The notes under the pieces were generated by a model. That model saw nothing but the letters and a program-made list of their open reading frames with translations, was not told the DNA's origin and did no database searches. Shown piece by piece: positions 26,828 to 39,579 of a stretch of DNA of 64,000 nt. How positions within the stretch are numbered: position 1 is the stretch's first letter; every line of letters starts with the position of its first letter. The position numbers and the translations under genes are program-made. Source of the DNA: Lunularia cruciata (lineage: Eukaryota; Streptophyta; Marchantiopsida; Lunulariales; Lunulariaceae); the NCBI GenBank assembly GCA_948567375.1, contig OX419756.1:38640333-38704332 (forward strand), in the 5' to 3' direction.

Positions 26828-27416
26828 TGTAATACTCCAAGGATACCAGAAACACAAAAGAGAAAATACAAGTTTCACACTCAAACTTTGGTGCCCCAAG
26901 GGAGCACATTCTCTTTATTATATTATAGCTAAAAAGGATCTCCTCCAAGGATGTTCCACCAAAGGATTAGGTACATGGATAGATGACCTATTCGTGAACT
27001 CCACCCTTGGATTACTTGCTTGGATGGATGACATGTCAATCTTGGTCCCATCTGGTTGGTCAAACAAGCTTTGGCTAGAGGGAATCTTTTAGGGAATCTT
27101 CCTATAAGAATCTCATAATAACGTGAGTGAGATACCGTTGGAAAGCTCTCGGTGAGACAAACTAGGGAGAGGGAAGGCTAACCTTTTCCATTAGGAGGGA
27201 AATATCATTTTAGGGAAAATTTTAGGTCTAATTCATCCGTTTAGGCCTCCAAAATTACCTTTGAAGTTTTTTGGCCTATTTTGGTTTTTCCCCTATTAGT
27301 AGAAGTATTATTTTGGTTATACCTCTATCTAATCTACTTAGAACATCATATATAACATCCTCCCAGATATTACCAAATTTCATCTCTAGATCATATGTCT
27401 AGCTATTGGTATTCCA
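26828..27416 (-). repeat. 5' LTR of element E (589 bp)
   Basis: TGTAATACTCC...GGTATTCCA on the plus strand, followed by GTTAG (27417-27421) and then by resumed element D sequence. Confidence 0.9.
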
Positions 27417-30400
27417 GTTAGATTAATTTACACTCTAGGATTTGATGTTGCTTTAGAAATATTAGAGTAACCTAAACCTTTTTTGTTCTCTAGGGTGTAT
27501 TACTCTCAAATGTTGTTAGTCATATATATATTCTATTAGTTATAGAGTGAGAGAAAAGAAAAAAAATGATTAAGAGGAAAGAGAAAGATAATGAGCGGCT
27601 AAGATGAGGAAAATTCCGGTTTTCTTTGGCAAGGATGGAGAAGATGTGGAGGCTTTTGTGAGAGACTTCAAGACAGCTTTAATAGGAAACAATGAGAGAA
27701 GGAGGAATGAGTGAGCCTCATTATTACCAAATTTCTTTGAAGATGCAACACTTACATGGTATGAGTCAAAATATCAAAAGAGAGAGAGAGGAGAGATGTG
27801 CAAGAAGAGTCTTGGGGAGTTTGACTTCAACACTCATCAAAAACTTTCTTCCATATGAGTGTTATAAGAGATCGATGAGTGAGGTAACCTTTCTCAAACA
27901 AGGAGATGGAGAAAAAGTGAGAGTTTATGTAGAAAGAGTGGAGAAGCTAGAGTCCAAATTTTGCATAGTGTTGAGGAAGAGTGAGGATGATATGGAGACT
28001 ACTATGATTATCATAGGAGCTATGCTCACCAAGAATTTGTGGGAGAGTTTAGTCCATAGATTAGAAGCAAGGTGAGATATCAGAAACCTTCTTCTAAGGT
28101 TGAAGCTATCATGATTGCAATTCGTATGGAGGAGAGTTTGGAAGGGGATGAGAGTAATTTGGTGGTGAAGGAGGTTGTGCATCCTCCTCAAGGCTACAAG
28201 TATGGTAGAAATTTTGATACTTTGGTGGAAAAGGTTGCACCACAAGTAATAGTTATTGTGATTCTTGCACCTCTACCAAAAGATCCACTTCAAACCATCA
28301 CAAAACAACTTGAAAATCTCAATATCAATGTAGTGCAACTATGGGAGATAAGAGAGGTGGATATAATGACAAGAGAGGTCCTAAGAGTTATCAAAACTAT
28401 CCAATAGAGGAGGAAAACCAACCAATAATTTCAATGATAGAAATTGTTTTGGTTGTGAAGGAAGAGATCACATTCAAAGGAATTGCCCAAATTCCACTTA
28501 CCATGGAAGAAGGGGTTATGAGAGAGCCAATAGAGTGCAAGATGGAAGGAGCGAAACCCAAGTGGCTCCTAATCCAAAAAAATGTAAGGGAATAACATCC
28601 ATAAATGTGTTTGAGAGCAAGTATGAGAAGGGGGAGTGCTCAAACTCCAAAGGTCTTAATTTGGATGTTTTGGTACAAGAGAAGAAGAGAGTTCATATTG
28701 TGGAGCATGTACTCTCTTCTCAAGGATTTACTCCTAGCAAGGATACTCTTATGCCTACTAAGAGCACTTGCACTAACACTTCAACACAATCAACAACAAA
28801 GAATCCAAGGAAGAAGTTAGAGATGAAGGACTTCTTGATCTCAAAGCAACACTAGACCTATAATGTGTTAAAGGATGTTGGTAGTCACAAGGCTAACATC
28901 ATAGTAGGCCAGTTGATCACTTTGAATTCTACCTTGAGAAAGGAGCTAAGAGATGGTTTGAGTACTACAAGGAGCAAGAGTAAAAAGAAAGCAAAAGCTC
29001 TAGTATCAATGGGTGTGGGGGATGCCAAACCATCAATCTTGGAGGCTTGTGAATATGCCTCCAAGATTGATGTGAGAGTAAATGGTCACAACATCAACGA
29101 TGCATTTGTTGATGGAGGATCTGTAGTGAATGCCATGTCAGAGGGATTGATGAAGAAGTTGGGTATGATACCCTCTATACCTTCAACATTCATGATAAGT
29201 ATGGCAAACAAGCACCAAGTTTGACCTATAGGGGTGATGGATAAAGTGGTAGTTTTAATTATGGAAGTTCAAAATCTTATGACTTTCCAAGTCTTGAAGG
29301 ATTCAATTTTGATTTATTTCTTGGAAGGCTATGGTTGATAATACCATGCACAACTGATTGATGGCACAAAGGGTACTTGAGGATTGGGCCCCCAAACCAT
29401 AGTCACAATTTCTATTGCTAACACCACCAACATTTCATATTCAGATAGACCATCTTCCAATTATTGAGAATCAGATTCAGACAAAGGAGTTTTAGGTGTG
29501 GACACAAGCATGGAGGAAGAGACTTCCATAGAGGAGGATAAATTTGAATCTGATAAGATGTGAATCCTTGTGTGCTATGGATTTTACACCTAAGTTAGAG
29601 GTTGTGAAGGACCTAGATAAATCACCATTGATACTTGAGGAGATAGAGAGGAGGTTATCTAACCTCAAGTATGGTCCAAATATAACCAAGGAGAATAAGG
29701 TAAAATTTGAGGAGATTTTTTGCAAGTTCATCCATGTGTTTGCTTTTAGTTACAAGGATCTAACAAAAGTAACCTTGGAGGAGCACAAGATTGAGGTGGA
29801 GTCACATGCAAGACCAATCTGCCAAAAGAAATGTTGCATTAGTCCACCAATATCTTTGGTTGTGAAGGAGGAGATTGATAAGCTCAAGGAGGTCAAATTT
29901 ATCTTTGAGGTGGAGAATTCAGAATGGGTGTCTCCAATTGTGATTATGCAGAAAAAGAATGGCAAGCTTTGAGTATGTGTGGATTACAAGAAGCTCAATG
30001 TTGGTACTAAGAAGGGTTATTACCCTTTGCCATTCATTGATAAGATCTTGGAGGAGGTTGTGGATCATGAGAGGTATAGTTTTGGAGAAGATTATAATAG
30101 GTATAACCAAATCAATATTGCACTAGAGCATCAACAACTCACCACATTAGCCACACCTTGGGAAACTTATACTTTCAAGGTCATGGCTTTTGGGCTTTGC
30201 AATGCTCCAGCCATATTCCAATGGTTCTTTCGTTGGGAAACTTGTGAGAGATTTCATTGATGAATTTTGTATGTATGGGAGCAAGGAGGAGAACTTTGAG
30301 CACCTAATCAAGCTCTTATAATGCTTGGATTAAGCAAATGCATCACTCAGTCCAAAGAAGTTCATTTTTGGTTGTGAAGAAGGTCTACTTTTGGAGCACA

Positions 30401-32464
30401 TCATCTCCAAGGATGGAATAGCAATTGACCTTGAGAAGGTGAAGAAAATCTCAGACCTTCCATTCTATTCAAGCTTAACAAAGTGATACCAATTCTTGGG
30501 GATGGTTGGGTACTATAAGAGGTTCATCTTCTCATTTTCCAACAAAGCTTATGCATTGACTATCTATATGAAGAAGGATGTGAATACTTGGTGATTTTGG
30601 AGGACAAGGAGGCTCTCAAAGCTTTTGAGAAGCTCAAGTAATCCCTTGTTGTAGCTCCGATTCTTGCTAAACTTGATTAGAATATGCCTTTCATCCTCTA
30701 CATTGATGCTTCCAATGTAATTATAGGATGCACTTTTAGTCAATTAGACCAAGATGAGCATGATCATCCAATAGCTTATGCTAGTAGGCAAATGGTTTCA
30801 GTAGAAAGAAACTACTCTATCATGGAGAGAGAGAAGGGTTGGCAATGATCTTTGGTCTCAAGAAGTTTAGACACTACTTGATTAGAAAGAAATTCACCAT
30901 TGTCATGGATCACAAGGCTTTGAAGTACATCTTCAACAAGCCTAATGTAGAAGGGAGGCTAGAAAGGTGGATGATACTCTTGTCTAAGTATGACTACACC
31001 ATTGAGGATAGGCTAGGGAATAAATACGCAAATGTTGATTTTTTATCTAGGGCCTATGATCATGATGGAGATGAGCAAGTGGATGATTCCTTCCTAGATG
31101 AGGAGCTCATGATAATCTCAATCACTCAAGAGGTTACAATGGAGTATAAGGAGATTGTGGACTTTGTAACAAGAGGTAACTATCTAGAAGGAATGCATGC
31201 TAGGGAGAGGAAGGCCCTTGCAGCAAGATCTAGACCTTACACAATGGTGGAGGATATTCTTTTTCACCAAGGAGCAAATGGTCTATTTTGAAGAGCAATG
31301 GGTAAGGAGAGTCTATCTTACTTATAAAGGAGTTTCATGAAGGTTTAGTGTGTGGAGGACACTTTGAAAGAAAAGTGACTACTTTTAAGATTCTAGATGC
31401 AAGTTACCATTGGAAGAGGATTCTCAAGAATTGTCTTGATTATTATAAAACTTGTCATGTTTGTCAAGCTTTTGTTAAAAAGTCTACTTCCACTCCACCA
31501 CTTGGATCAATTCCATTACTATGACTCTTTGAGAAGTGGGGAATTGATTTTGTAGGTCCTCTCAACATAACCCCAAGAATCAATTGGTATATTATGATAG
31601 TTGTTAATTATCTTACCAAGTGGGTTGAGGCTAGACATTCATTCATTGAGGAGAATGAATGAAGATGAAGTTGGGAAATTTCTTTATGAATATATTATCA
31701 CTAGGTTTGGGTGCACTTTGGAGTTGGTTTTTGACAGAGGAGGAGAGTTTACAAGAAGCATTACTACAACCATGCTATAACATTTCTCTATCACATATAG
31801 AGTAACTAAATCCTATAAGCCAAATTTCAATGGCTTGGCAGAGAGAACCAATCAGACCTTGTGCATGATGTTGGCCAAAGATGCAAAAATAGAGGAGGTT
31901 AAATATCATTGGGACAAGAGGATTCATGTAGTTTTGTGGGAGTATAAGATAACCATGAAGACTTTTACCGGATATTCTTCATTTCAACTGGTATATGGTA
32001 TTGAGTTTACCTTACCTATTCACTTTGATCTTCCTACCTTCCAAAGCATTCATAGGAGATTCAAGAAAGCACAAGGAAGTGATACAAAGAAGTCAAGGAA
32101 AGATCAACTCATGGAAATGGAAGAGGCAAGAGCAGTTGTTATGGTTCAAGTGGAGCAAGCCCAAAAGAAACAAAAAGAGAGTTATGACAAAGGGGCAAGG
32201 TAAGAAGAAAGTGGAGCTTTTCAAAGAAGGTGATTGGGTAATGTTTTTTTGATTCCATTTGATTCAAGAGAGTGCAAAAGAAGTTTTTGTCTAGTACTTT
32301 GGACCTTTCATAATGAAGAAGGTGTGGCATAATTACACCTATGATCTCAAGGAGTTGGGAGAAGACACTTTGATAGGATTAACCATGATAAAATGAAGAT
32401 TTACCATAGAAGGTAGAGAGACCTTCACTTTGAGGACAAAGTGAAATCTTAGTCTGGGAGTAAA

Positions 32465-32809
32465 TGTAACACCCATTTGTACATCTATGAACTATTGTGA
32501 TATTTAGTTTGGTATTATAAGTAATTGAAAGATATCATTTATATAGAAATAAAAGATGGTTTTACATTAGTCATGATTAGCTAAAGTTAGTCATATCTAA
32601 GATAGAGAAGACCTTATGTTAAAGGAAGTGGAAAAGATGAGCACCACTATTTTGGATTATAGTGTATTGACTTGGTATTATTCTTAGATATTTGGCTTTG
32701 AGGAAAGAGTTGAGAACTCTTGGACCCACAAGCCTTTTTGTTTTGGATCCTTCTATATTCTAAGGAAAGCCCATGAGAAGGAATCCTTGACTTAGTGGTT
32801 TAGACATCA
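32465..32809 (+). repeat. 3' LTR of element D, first 345 bases
   Basis: It begins TGTAACACCC straight after the integrase region and matches 7097-7440 with about 12% differences by hand count. Similarity stops after 'tagtggtt' at about 32808. Confidence 0.85.
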
Positions 32810-34140
32810 TTGACTTCCCTTCAACTTGGGAAGCAAAGTATCCTATGGGAAGGTAATGGTTGGAGAACCTTCTTTTGCTCCTTTGTGTTTAGTAGGTTAA
32901 GACCCATGTAGAAATAAATCACAAAGGGAGCTAGGTTAGTGGCTCCTTCTTCTTCTAAGAAGCCTTTATGAAAGGTTTGGGCTTGTAGATAGAACATATG
33001 GACCTATTTGACTGGTTCTTCCTTGTACATGTTGTGAAAGAAAACTACATGACTATTTGTTAAGTAAGTTGTTCATTTGTTGTGGAACAACTTCATAACT
33101 ACTCCTATTATCATCCTCTAGCCTGAATCCTTATACCTAACAACCCACCAACCATTTTTTTGGTTGCAAGGTTCTCCATAAGTGCCCTTGACTTTTTTTG
33201 TCAATTCCCTATTTGAGAACTTGGTGTCAATTTTGACATCCCCACATGGGCTTATATCTAGACCAAGATACATTCTTTCAATTCTCTTGGTCCATGCATA
33301 GGGATTCCCTCTCACATCTCCACTGTCCTTCTCCTTCTTGACTATCATCTTGATAATCAAGATAATCTTGAAGGCTATCACATCCTAATCCTAGAGAAAG
33401 ATACTCAAATACTTGCTCTAGATCAATCTTCTCCTACAATATATCATCCATTGATTCATTATTGGGCTCCTAAGGATGGCTTTGGAGGACTTTCACATTG
33501 GCTTATAGACAAATATTATCTTCTCAAAGTGCTAAAGGAACAAAGGGACAGATGGGTTGGTTGAAAGCAATAAAACTATAGAAACTAATACTTGGGTAGG
33601 CAACTAGCTCCAATTCAAGATTAAAGATAATTACCTATGTTGGTGAAAAGTTAATTAACCATTCACCACTTTGGTTTATAGCCAAAGTCTTTGGTCATCC
33701 TTCAGCTAGGAATTTTAGAAGTTTCTCCTTCTAGTCCTTGTCACTCATTTAATATGGAGTACCATCCACACATGCAAGACATTCTTGTCACTGGCCTTGG
33801 TTACTAGTGTACTTAGTTAGCCAAATGCCAACAATCTTCCTCTAAAAGCAAACCATCATTTATGAGATGAAATGATTGTCCTTAAAGTAGGTGGTGGTGC
33901 ATTCACATTGGTATATGGTCTTTGATATTTGTCGGATCCAAGACAAAGTGTGATAGGGCAAAGTCATTTTGCTGGGTTTTGGTCTCAACCATAGTGCTTC
34001 TAGACCAAAGGCTCCTCCTTATGGACATCTTAGGCCCAAAGTTCTTCTCCATCAAAGCCATTTGCCTTTGAGCATCCTTCCATTCAATGTATGATTTGGC
34101 ATTCATCCTTTAGCTGACCTTCTAGCCTATGTTTTATCAT
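32810..34140. other. Region without a recognised gene
   Basis: No domain was recognised. Minus-strand open frames at 33118-33381 and 33903-34106 carry no motif I know. The rest of element A would be expected after element D but was not found here. This may be part of the copia fossil that follows. Confidence 0.4.
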
Positions 34141-34149
34141 TCAAGTTGT

Positions 34150-37100
34150 TTGCTCAATTGTCACAACTCTAAGAATGCTACATCTAAGAGCTTTCCTCCC
34201 ATAATAGTGAAGTAAGCTATCATTCCTCACAAACAAAGTTGAAATTAATATAATATAATATAAAAATGCAAAAATGTGTGCACCACAAGGATGATTATGT
34301 ATCCACTTGTTGATTTGCTTTATCAAAATTGTCTCTCTAACTAGCATTTGTATATGCTTTTAGAGTAGGAGAAGGTGTAATCCCTTGCTTTATGGACTAT
34401 AAACTGTATCTTGAGTGCATTTCAAATATTTGAACACTCTCTTCACACCCTTCCTTGTAATGTTTTTGTGTAGGCCTACTAGGGTACTTAGCAAGTGATC
34501 CTACTCCATAACATATATCAAGTCTTGTGTAGACCATGATAAACATTAGAGAACTAAGAGCACTTGGTATAGAAAGTGAAAGGTTTTGTTAATGGTCTTT
34601 TATCTCTCCTTCCATGCTTTTGTTGTGCTATCATCCTAGATCAAGAGGTGTAGAGATAGGTTTTTCCTCAATCATTGGATACTTAGTTAGTATGACTTTC
34701 ATGTAGTGTGGCTGATTGAGAAAAATCCAACCTAGTTTTCTGTCTTTGGTCACCTTAGCTAATCCTAAGAATAAACTTCACTAGACCAAGGATAGTTCTT
34801 TCAAAGACAAAAGAATAGGAAATTTATCATTCCATTGATAAACTCTAGTTCCCAACAACATTTGATTGTCTATATATACAAGTACTATTGTATTGTGTTT
34901 TCTTCATAGATGATGAAAAGAAGATTGAAAGCTTTGAGCCTCAACCCTTAGAGCCAATTTCCATACAGATTGCATGCTTGCATCATCCTAATAATGTTTT
35001 TCATAACATTTGTGGCATTTGTGGCACTTGCAGCAAAGTTTTGGTTCATGCTAGTGGAAATCTATGAGCCACATAGGAGATCAAAGAAGGATACTTGTAT
35101 CAAATTCAAAACACTTCATCTATTAAAGTATTTTAAGGCAAGAAATTGTTGGCTTTGGATTGTTTTTCATGCGGTGCTAAGGCCAAACACCACAAAAACT
35201 AGGTTTATTACTAGAGTCATATCTATCCATTTCAAATTCACAATTGAAAAAATGCAGATGGATACTTAAAGATGATCATCCATCTTTGCACTATTATTAC
35301 ATTTTTCTTTTTCTTTTCAATTTTTGTAAATTATTGAAAGGTTAGGAAATTTTAAGGCTAGAACACAAGATTGTGCTACTTATCATTGACCTAGAATGCA
35401 ATTACACAAGAGGATAAGAAGATGAAAAAAGGAAACACCATGGATCTTTTGCATCCAAGGATCACAAGGACAAGGACTTGTAGTTGTGACCTTTGTGATT
35501 TGAGTCCTCAACATTGATGCTCCTTAGGTTGAATTTTGTAAATGAAGAATTTCATCTCAAACTTCATTGGCCTAGGAGTTCAGTCAATCTTGAAAGATTC
35601 AAACAACTAGAATGCACCATCACCTACACAAAGCATAGAAATCAAAGACCATTCAAATTGGCCAAAACACTTGTTTGCATGAAAAACAATGTTTCATCAA
35701 GGATGCACCTGCAAATTTTGAATGGTTCAACTTGAGCTATAAATTTGAGGCTCTTGCTTGCACAATGGCTCCTTTTCACTTAAAAAAATTTGTGAATTCA
35801 CTTGCAAAGTTTCCAAATATGTCATTGGTGAGAAACAACAGCTAATAGTGGGAAGGATTGTTTCAACAGGTGTTTGGATAGGCATTGTCTTTCAATAAGT
35901 AGAGCATGAATGCAGATGATGATTTTCTAACCAAGAAGGCATAGAGCACTTCTGGAGGTGATTCTAAAATAACCCAAGGTGAGTAAGCTCACCTTGTTGT
36001 AATTTCTCCTACCTTATGCACCATTTCCACTACTACTGTTATTCTCCCTCCCAATGAGACATTTATGAGTGCTTGAGAAGTGGAAAGCAATCCATAGTCC
36101 ATCCATCAAATCCCTCTTGATTAATACATCATATGGACACCAAAAAAAGAAGCAAGAGATCCAATAGATTAGCTTTATTTGGCTTGCAATTTTATGTAAC
36201 ACTTGTGCATCACATTGCATGGCATGGAAATTCATGAGCCACAAAGGACACCTTTAAAAAATGCCAATCAAAATACATTCAAGGATAAGTTCAAACAAAA
36301 AGTCTGATTTGGTGAGCCGTTATAGACAAACACTCCTAAACACCAAGTTTTATATATATTTATATAAATATATAAATATCATCCTTATAATAAAAAATCA
36401 TGTCATAATTTCCTTGGTTGAAGCACTACTCTCTCAGGTATGAATTTAGTTTCTCATACCATGCACTTGGTGCTTGCTTAACGCCATATAATGCCTTCTT
36501 AAGCAACATACTTCCCCTTTGCCTTCAAAATGCCTTCAAAATGTTTGGAACATCCATATTGATGGTCTCTTTCAAATCTCCAGTCAAAAAAAATTTCTTA
36601 ACAAAACTATTCCACTTCCCCATATTTCTCTACAAAAAATGCTAGAAGTACAGACTAGGCACAACAAGTGCTAAAAGCATCCAAATAAGTATGTACCTTG
36701 TTATAGGTGCAAAGGGTTCTTTTGTAATCAATAGATGCTTTTTGGTTGAAAATTTATGCAACAAGTATTGCTTTGTATTTTAGGATCTTGTTCTCAGCTC
36801 CATGTTTGATCATAAATGCTCATTTACCACCAATTGCTTTTCTACTTGGTGGTAAATCGACAAGTACCTATATAGCATTGGTCTAAAGGGGAATTTTTTC
36901 TTTTGCTGTAGCCAACTTCTACTCACTCCAATCTGGTCTAAGAATTTCTGGTTGTAAAGGTTCAAGATCACCACCTATCTCATTATACATGTAAGTTTCA
37001 TTTAACATCACTTTTGTCCCTTGTTATTGACTATTGTTCAAAAGGAAAGCTAAACTTTTCAATACGCTTTCTCACTCTCTTTTGAACTTCTTGGACTTTC

Positions 37101-38400
37101 ACTCAGAAGTTCTATATCATCATATCTCGTGATCTTTATGGAATTTCACTCAAAGATTCTTTGCCTTAGGTTACCTTGTAAGGATCTTTTCTTCCTTTTG
37201 TAACATCAGGATCATAAACCACCACCTACTTTGGACATCACTTGTACACCTTGAAGTTCTCTTCAGATACTTCTTCAGGTTCAGATAAATATTTCTTTTG
37301 TAGTGATTGACACAAAGAATTAACTTGGAAAGATCGATTGATTAGGCTGGTCAGCTAGCTCCAAAACTTCAATGATGTTTTCTCCCCGAGTCCTCAACTC
37401 ATCAAAGATAACATCTTTACTTCTAACAACTTGTTTGGTCTTAGGATTGAAAAGGAGATACCCTTTCAAACCCTCTTCATAACCTACAAAGATCATCATT
37501 TTTGCTTTCTTGGTGAACTTTCTCCTTTTCTCTTTAGAAACATGAGCAGATGCTGGATTGCCAAAAACTCTCAATGCAAAGAATGTGATATTTCTTTCCA
37601 CTCCAAAATTATTCAGGAGTTTTCCCTTGTATTGCAATAGGATGACTGATATTTCTCAATAAATTAGCAATAATAAAAGTTTTGATCCAAAATTTCCTCC
37701 CGGTTTTCCATGTTGAAGCATTGCTAACACTTTGTCCACCAGCATACTATTCAACCACTTTGCAACTCTTTTATGGGTTGGACTATCTCTATTAGTACTA
37801 TCAAGAAGAAACCCTTACTTTGAAAAAAAAGACAAAAATTCATTATTTATATACTCTCTACTTCCATCTGTTCTAAGTTGTTTGACTCTCCTCTCTCTCT
37901 ACAATTTCTAGAACTTTGTAATACTTCTTCGTTGCTCTTCATCAAGTAGAGGAAACTTGTCCAACTTCAATCATCCACAAAGGATATGTAGTGCGCTACT
38001 CCACTAAGAGATTTTTGAGTTATGTATCTGCATACATATGAATCTATGCCATCTAGTAGACCGAAAGCTCTACTTGATGATTTCTTGGAAATAAGAGTGC
38101 ATGTGCATCTTTCTTTATGCCCAACCTTTGCAACATGAGTTTTTCTTTGGGATCTAACTTCAAACCCTCTGCCATCTTTCCTCGAGCTCAAATATTAGGC
38201 TCTAACAAATTTTCAAACCAGAAATAGCAAAGATGGATGTTACTACGGTTCTCTACAACTAATGCAATATCTAGACAATCAACTTCCAACAACTTGAACA
38301 ACTTACCTTTTGCACTCCATAACCAAGTATCAACACTTCTTTCTTAGAATAAATTGTTTTCCATTGCTCTAAAATATAACATCCACTCCATGTTCTAGTA
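34150..38400 (-). mobile_element. Element G: Ty1/copia fossil
   Basis: Minus-strand copia pol remains. From high to low: integrase core with GVAHYISFVDD (about 38000-37930), the integrase C-terminal part with LRVFGNPASAHVSKEKRRK and MIFVGYEEGLKGYLLF (37637-37320), reverse transcriptase traces (about 36900-36420, including a YGVKQAP-like phrase) and the RNase H lead-in RLDICYGVGSLAKYPS (about 34550-34480). No LTRs were identified. It is broken by many changes and is old. An unrecognised segment (about 34930-36250) separates reverse transcriptase from RNase H. Confidence 0.75.
34930..36250. other. Unrecognised segment inside element G
   Basis: In copia elements about 450 bp normally separate the YGLKQAP motif from the RNase H lead-in, but here they are about 1.9 kb apart. 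The extra 1.3 kb shows no copia motif on either strand and holds two short plus-strand frames (34970-35269, 35514-35735) of unknown nature. It is probably another insertion; I found no clear ends. Confidence 0.4.
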
Positions 38401-38948
38401 TACAATGTATTGACACTAAGTTCTTTGTAAATTCAAGAATGTAGAGAAAGTTCTCCCAATAACTATTACAAGTACCAAGTAACGGGAGGACTTAGTACTT
38501 CCGTTAATGTAATAGGGACTTTGCCAATTCCTAGTATATTTAGAATCCCAAGTATAGAGTAAACGTTATTGGAAGCCTTCACAAGTTGAAGAGTTAAGAA
38601 TAGCTCTCTCTAGTAAAAAAAAGGGAGGAGTAGCCCTAGAATCTAAGAACCATCCTAGACAATTTGAGCACTTTTGTGATTCTACAACGAATCCATCATC
38701 CAACTCTTATACTGAGTAACCTTCCTCATTACTTTCTCTGTTATTGTACTCCTCTACGTATGCTAATCTCATAGGTTTGCATCCTTTTGTCGGATGTGAT
38801 TTCCTTCCTTCATTCGGAAGAGTATACAAGAGATTGTTAATCTCATATTTCTCTTTGCACCTTAACCCATTACAGCAGAGCTTCTTGAAGCCTTTTTAGA
38901 CTCTTGAAATGTACTTGGTGAACTCGTCACTCTCTTGCATTTTTACGG

Positions 38949-39181
38949 TCAACATCTCTATTCTAATTCTCTATTCAACATCATAGCTAGGATAGCATAG
39001 CTTGGATATCTATGGTACAGTATGGCAGATTTCTTATATTGATACTATTAGTGCCTAGCCCCATTCTACCTTGTTGGTCTCTCCCTTGTACGGGCTTGAT
39101 GGGGTCTTTCCATCCTTCATGTGTTCTATGTAGTTGCCTTTTTACCCTTCAACATCTAATTCTAATTCTCTATTCAACATC
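38949..39181 (+). repeat. Dispersed repeat R1, copy 2, between direct repeats
   Basis: The R1 sequence (about 38990-39148) matches 1540-1700 closely. It lies between two near-identical 33-34 bp stretches, 38949-38982 and 39149-39181, both containing 'attctaattctctattcaa'. They may be an unusually long target duplication or an older tandem repeat that R1 entered. Confidence 0.65.
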
Positions 39182-39579
39182 TTTATTCTATGCTCTATTC
39201 TCTATTCTATCCAATTCCAACCAAACCTCTCCAATCTCTCAACAAATATACCCTTGAGTTTCTCCCAAATTTTCAACACCACAAATAATTCTCTACCATG
39301 TCTCTAATGGCCTCGTGTAGAGCAATAAAACACACCGGAAACAGGTACAAGAATTTCATTTCATTCCATTCATAAGTGCATTGTGGGCAGAAGTGAACAA
39401 GCTCTGCAGATTTAGATTAGGAACGTGATTCTGATGTAGAGTTCATGGTATGCTCTCGATCAGATTCTCGTCCTGCAAGGAATTAGAGCCAGTTACTTTA
39501 GTAATATTCTGGAAGACTTTGGGGGCCGGAAACAGTTGGACTTTAGTTCTGGGAGTTGTGGGTTTAATTTGACAGTTCG

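Larger units (their letters stand above)
20709..27416 (-). mobile_element. Element E: chromovirus-family fossil carrying solo LTR F
   Basis: A minus-strand element of the A/C family, inserted in element D with target duplication GTTAG (20704-20708; 27417-27421). LTRs are 20709-21297 and 26828-27416 (589 bp each). From high to low: primer site 26826-26813, leader modules (26690-26276), gag (about 25980-25220), reverse transcriptase traces (about 23984-23366), RNase H (about 23036-22788) and integrase (about 22500-21716). Solo LTR F interrupts it at 24286-25034. It is broken by many changes (over ten). The LTRs differ by about 13-15% by hand count, much older than C. Confidence 0.9.
7097..32809 (+). 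mobile_element. Element D: Ty3/gypsy fossil hosting B and E
   Basis: A plus-strand element made of segments 7097-7670, 19338-20708 and 27422-32809, separated by insertions B and E. The 5' LTR starts at 7097. Leader and gag follow (19449-19658; 27605-28075), then protease with a DGGS motif (about 29100), reverse transcriptase with CVDYKKLN and AFGLCNAPA (about 29970-30220), RNase H with MDHKALKYIFNKP (30839-31100), integrase (about 31300-32250) and a partial 3' LTR from 32465. The polymerase motifs resemble plant non-chromodomain gypsy lineages, and I saw no chromodomain. It is broken by roughly ten or more changes. The two LTR copies differ by about 12% over the shared 345 bases, so it is old. 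Confidence 0.85.

Noticed and set aside
32810-34140. Remaining 3' part of element A after element D
   Set aside because: No integrase or LTR sequence of the A family was found here, so continuity could not be shown.
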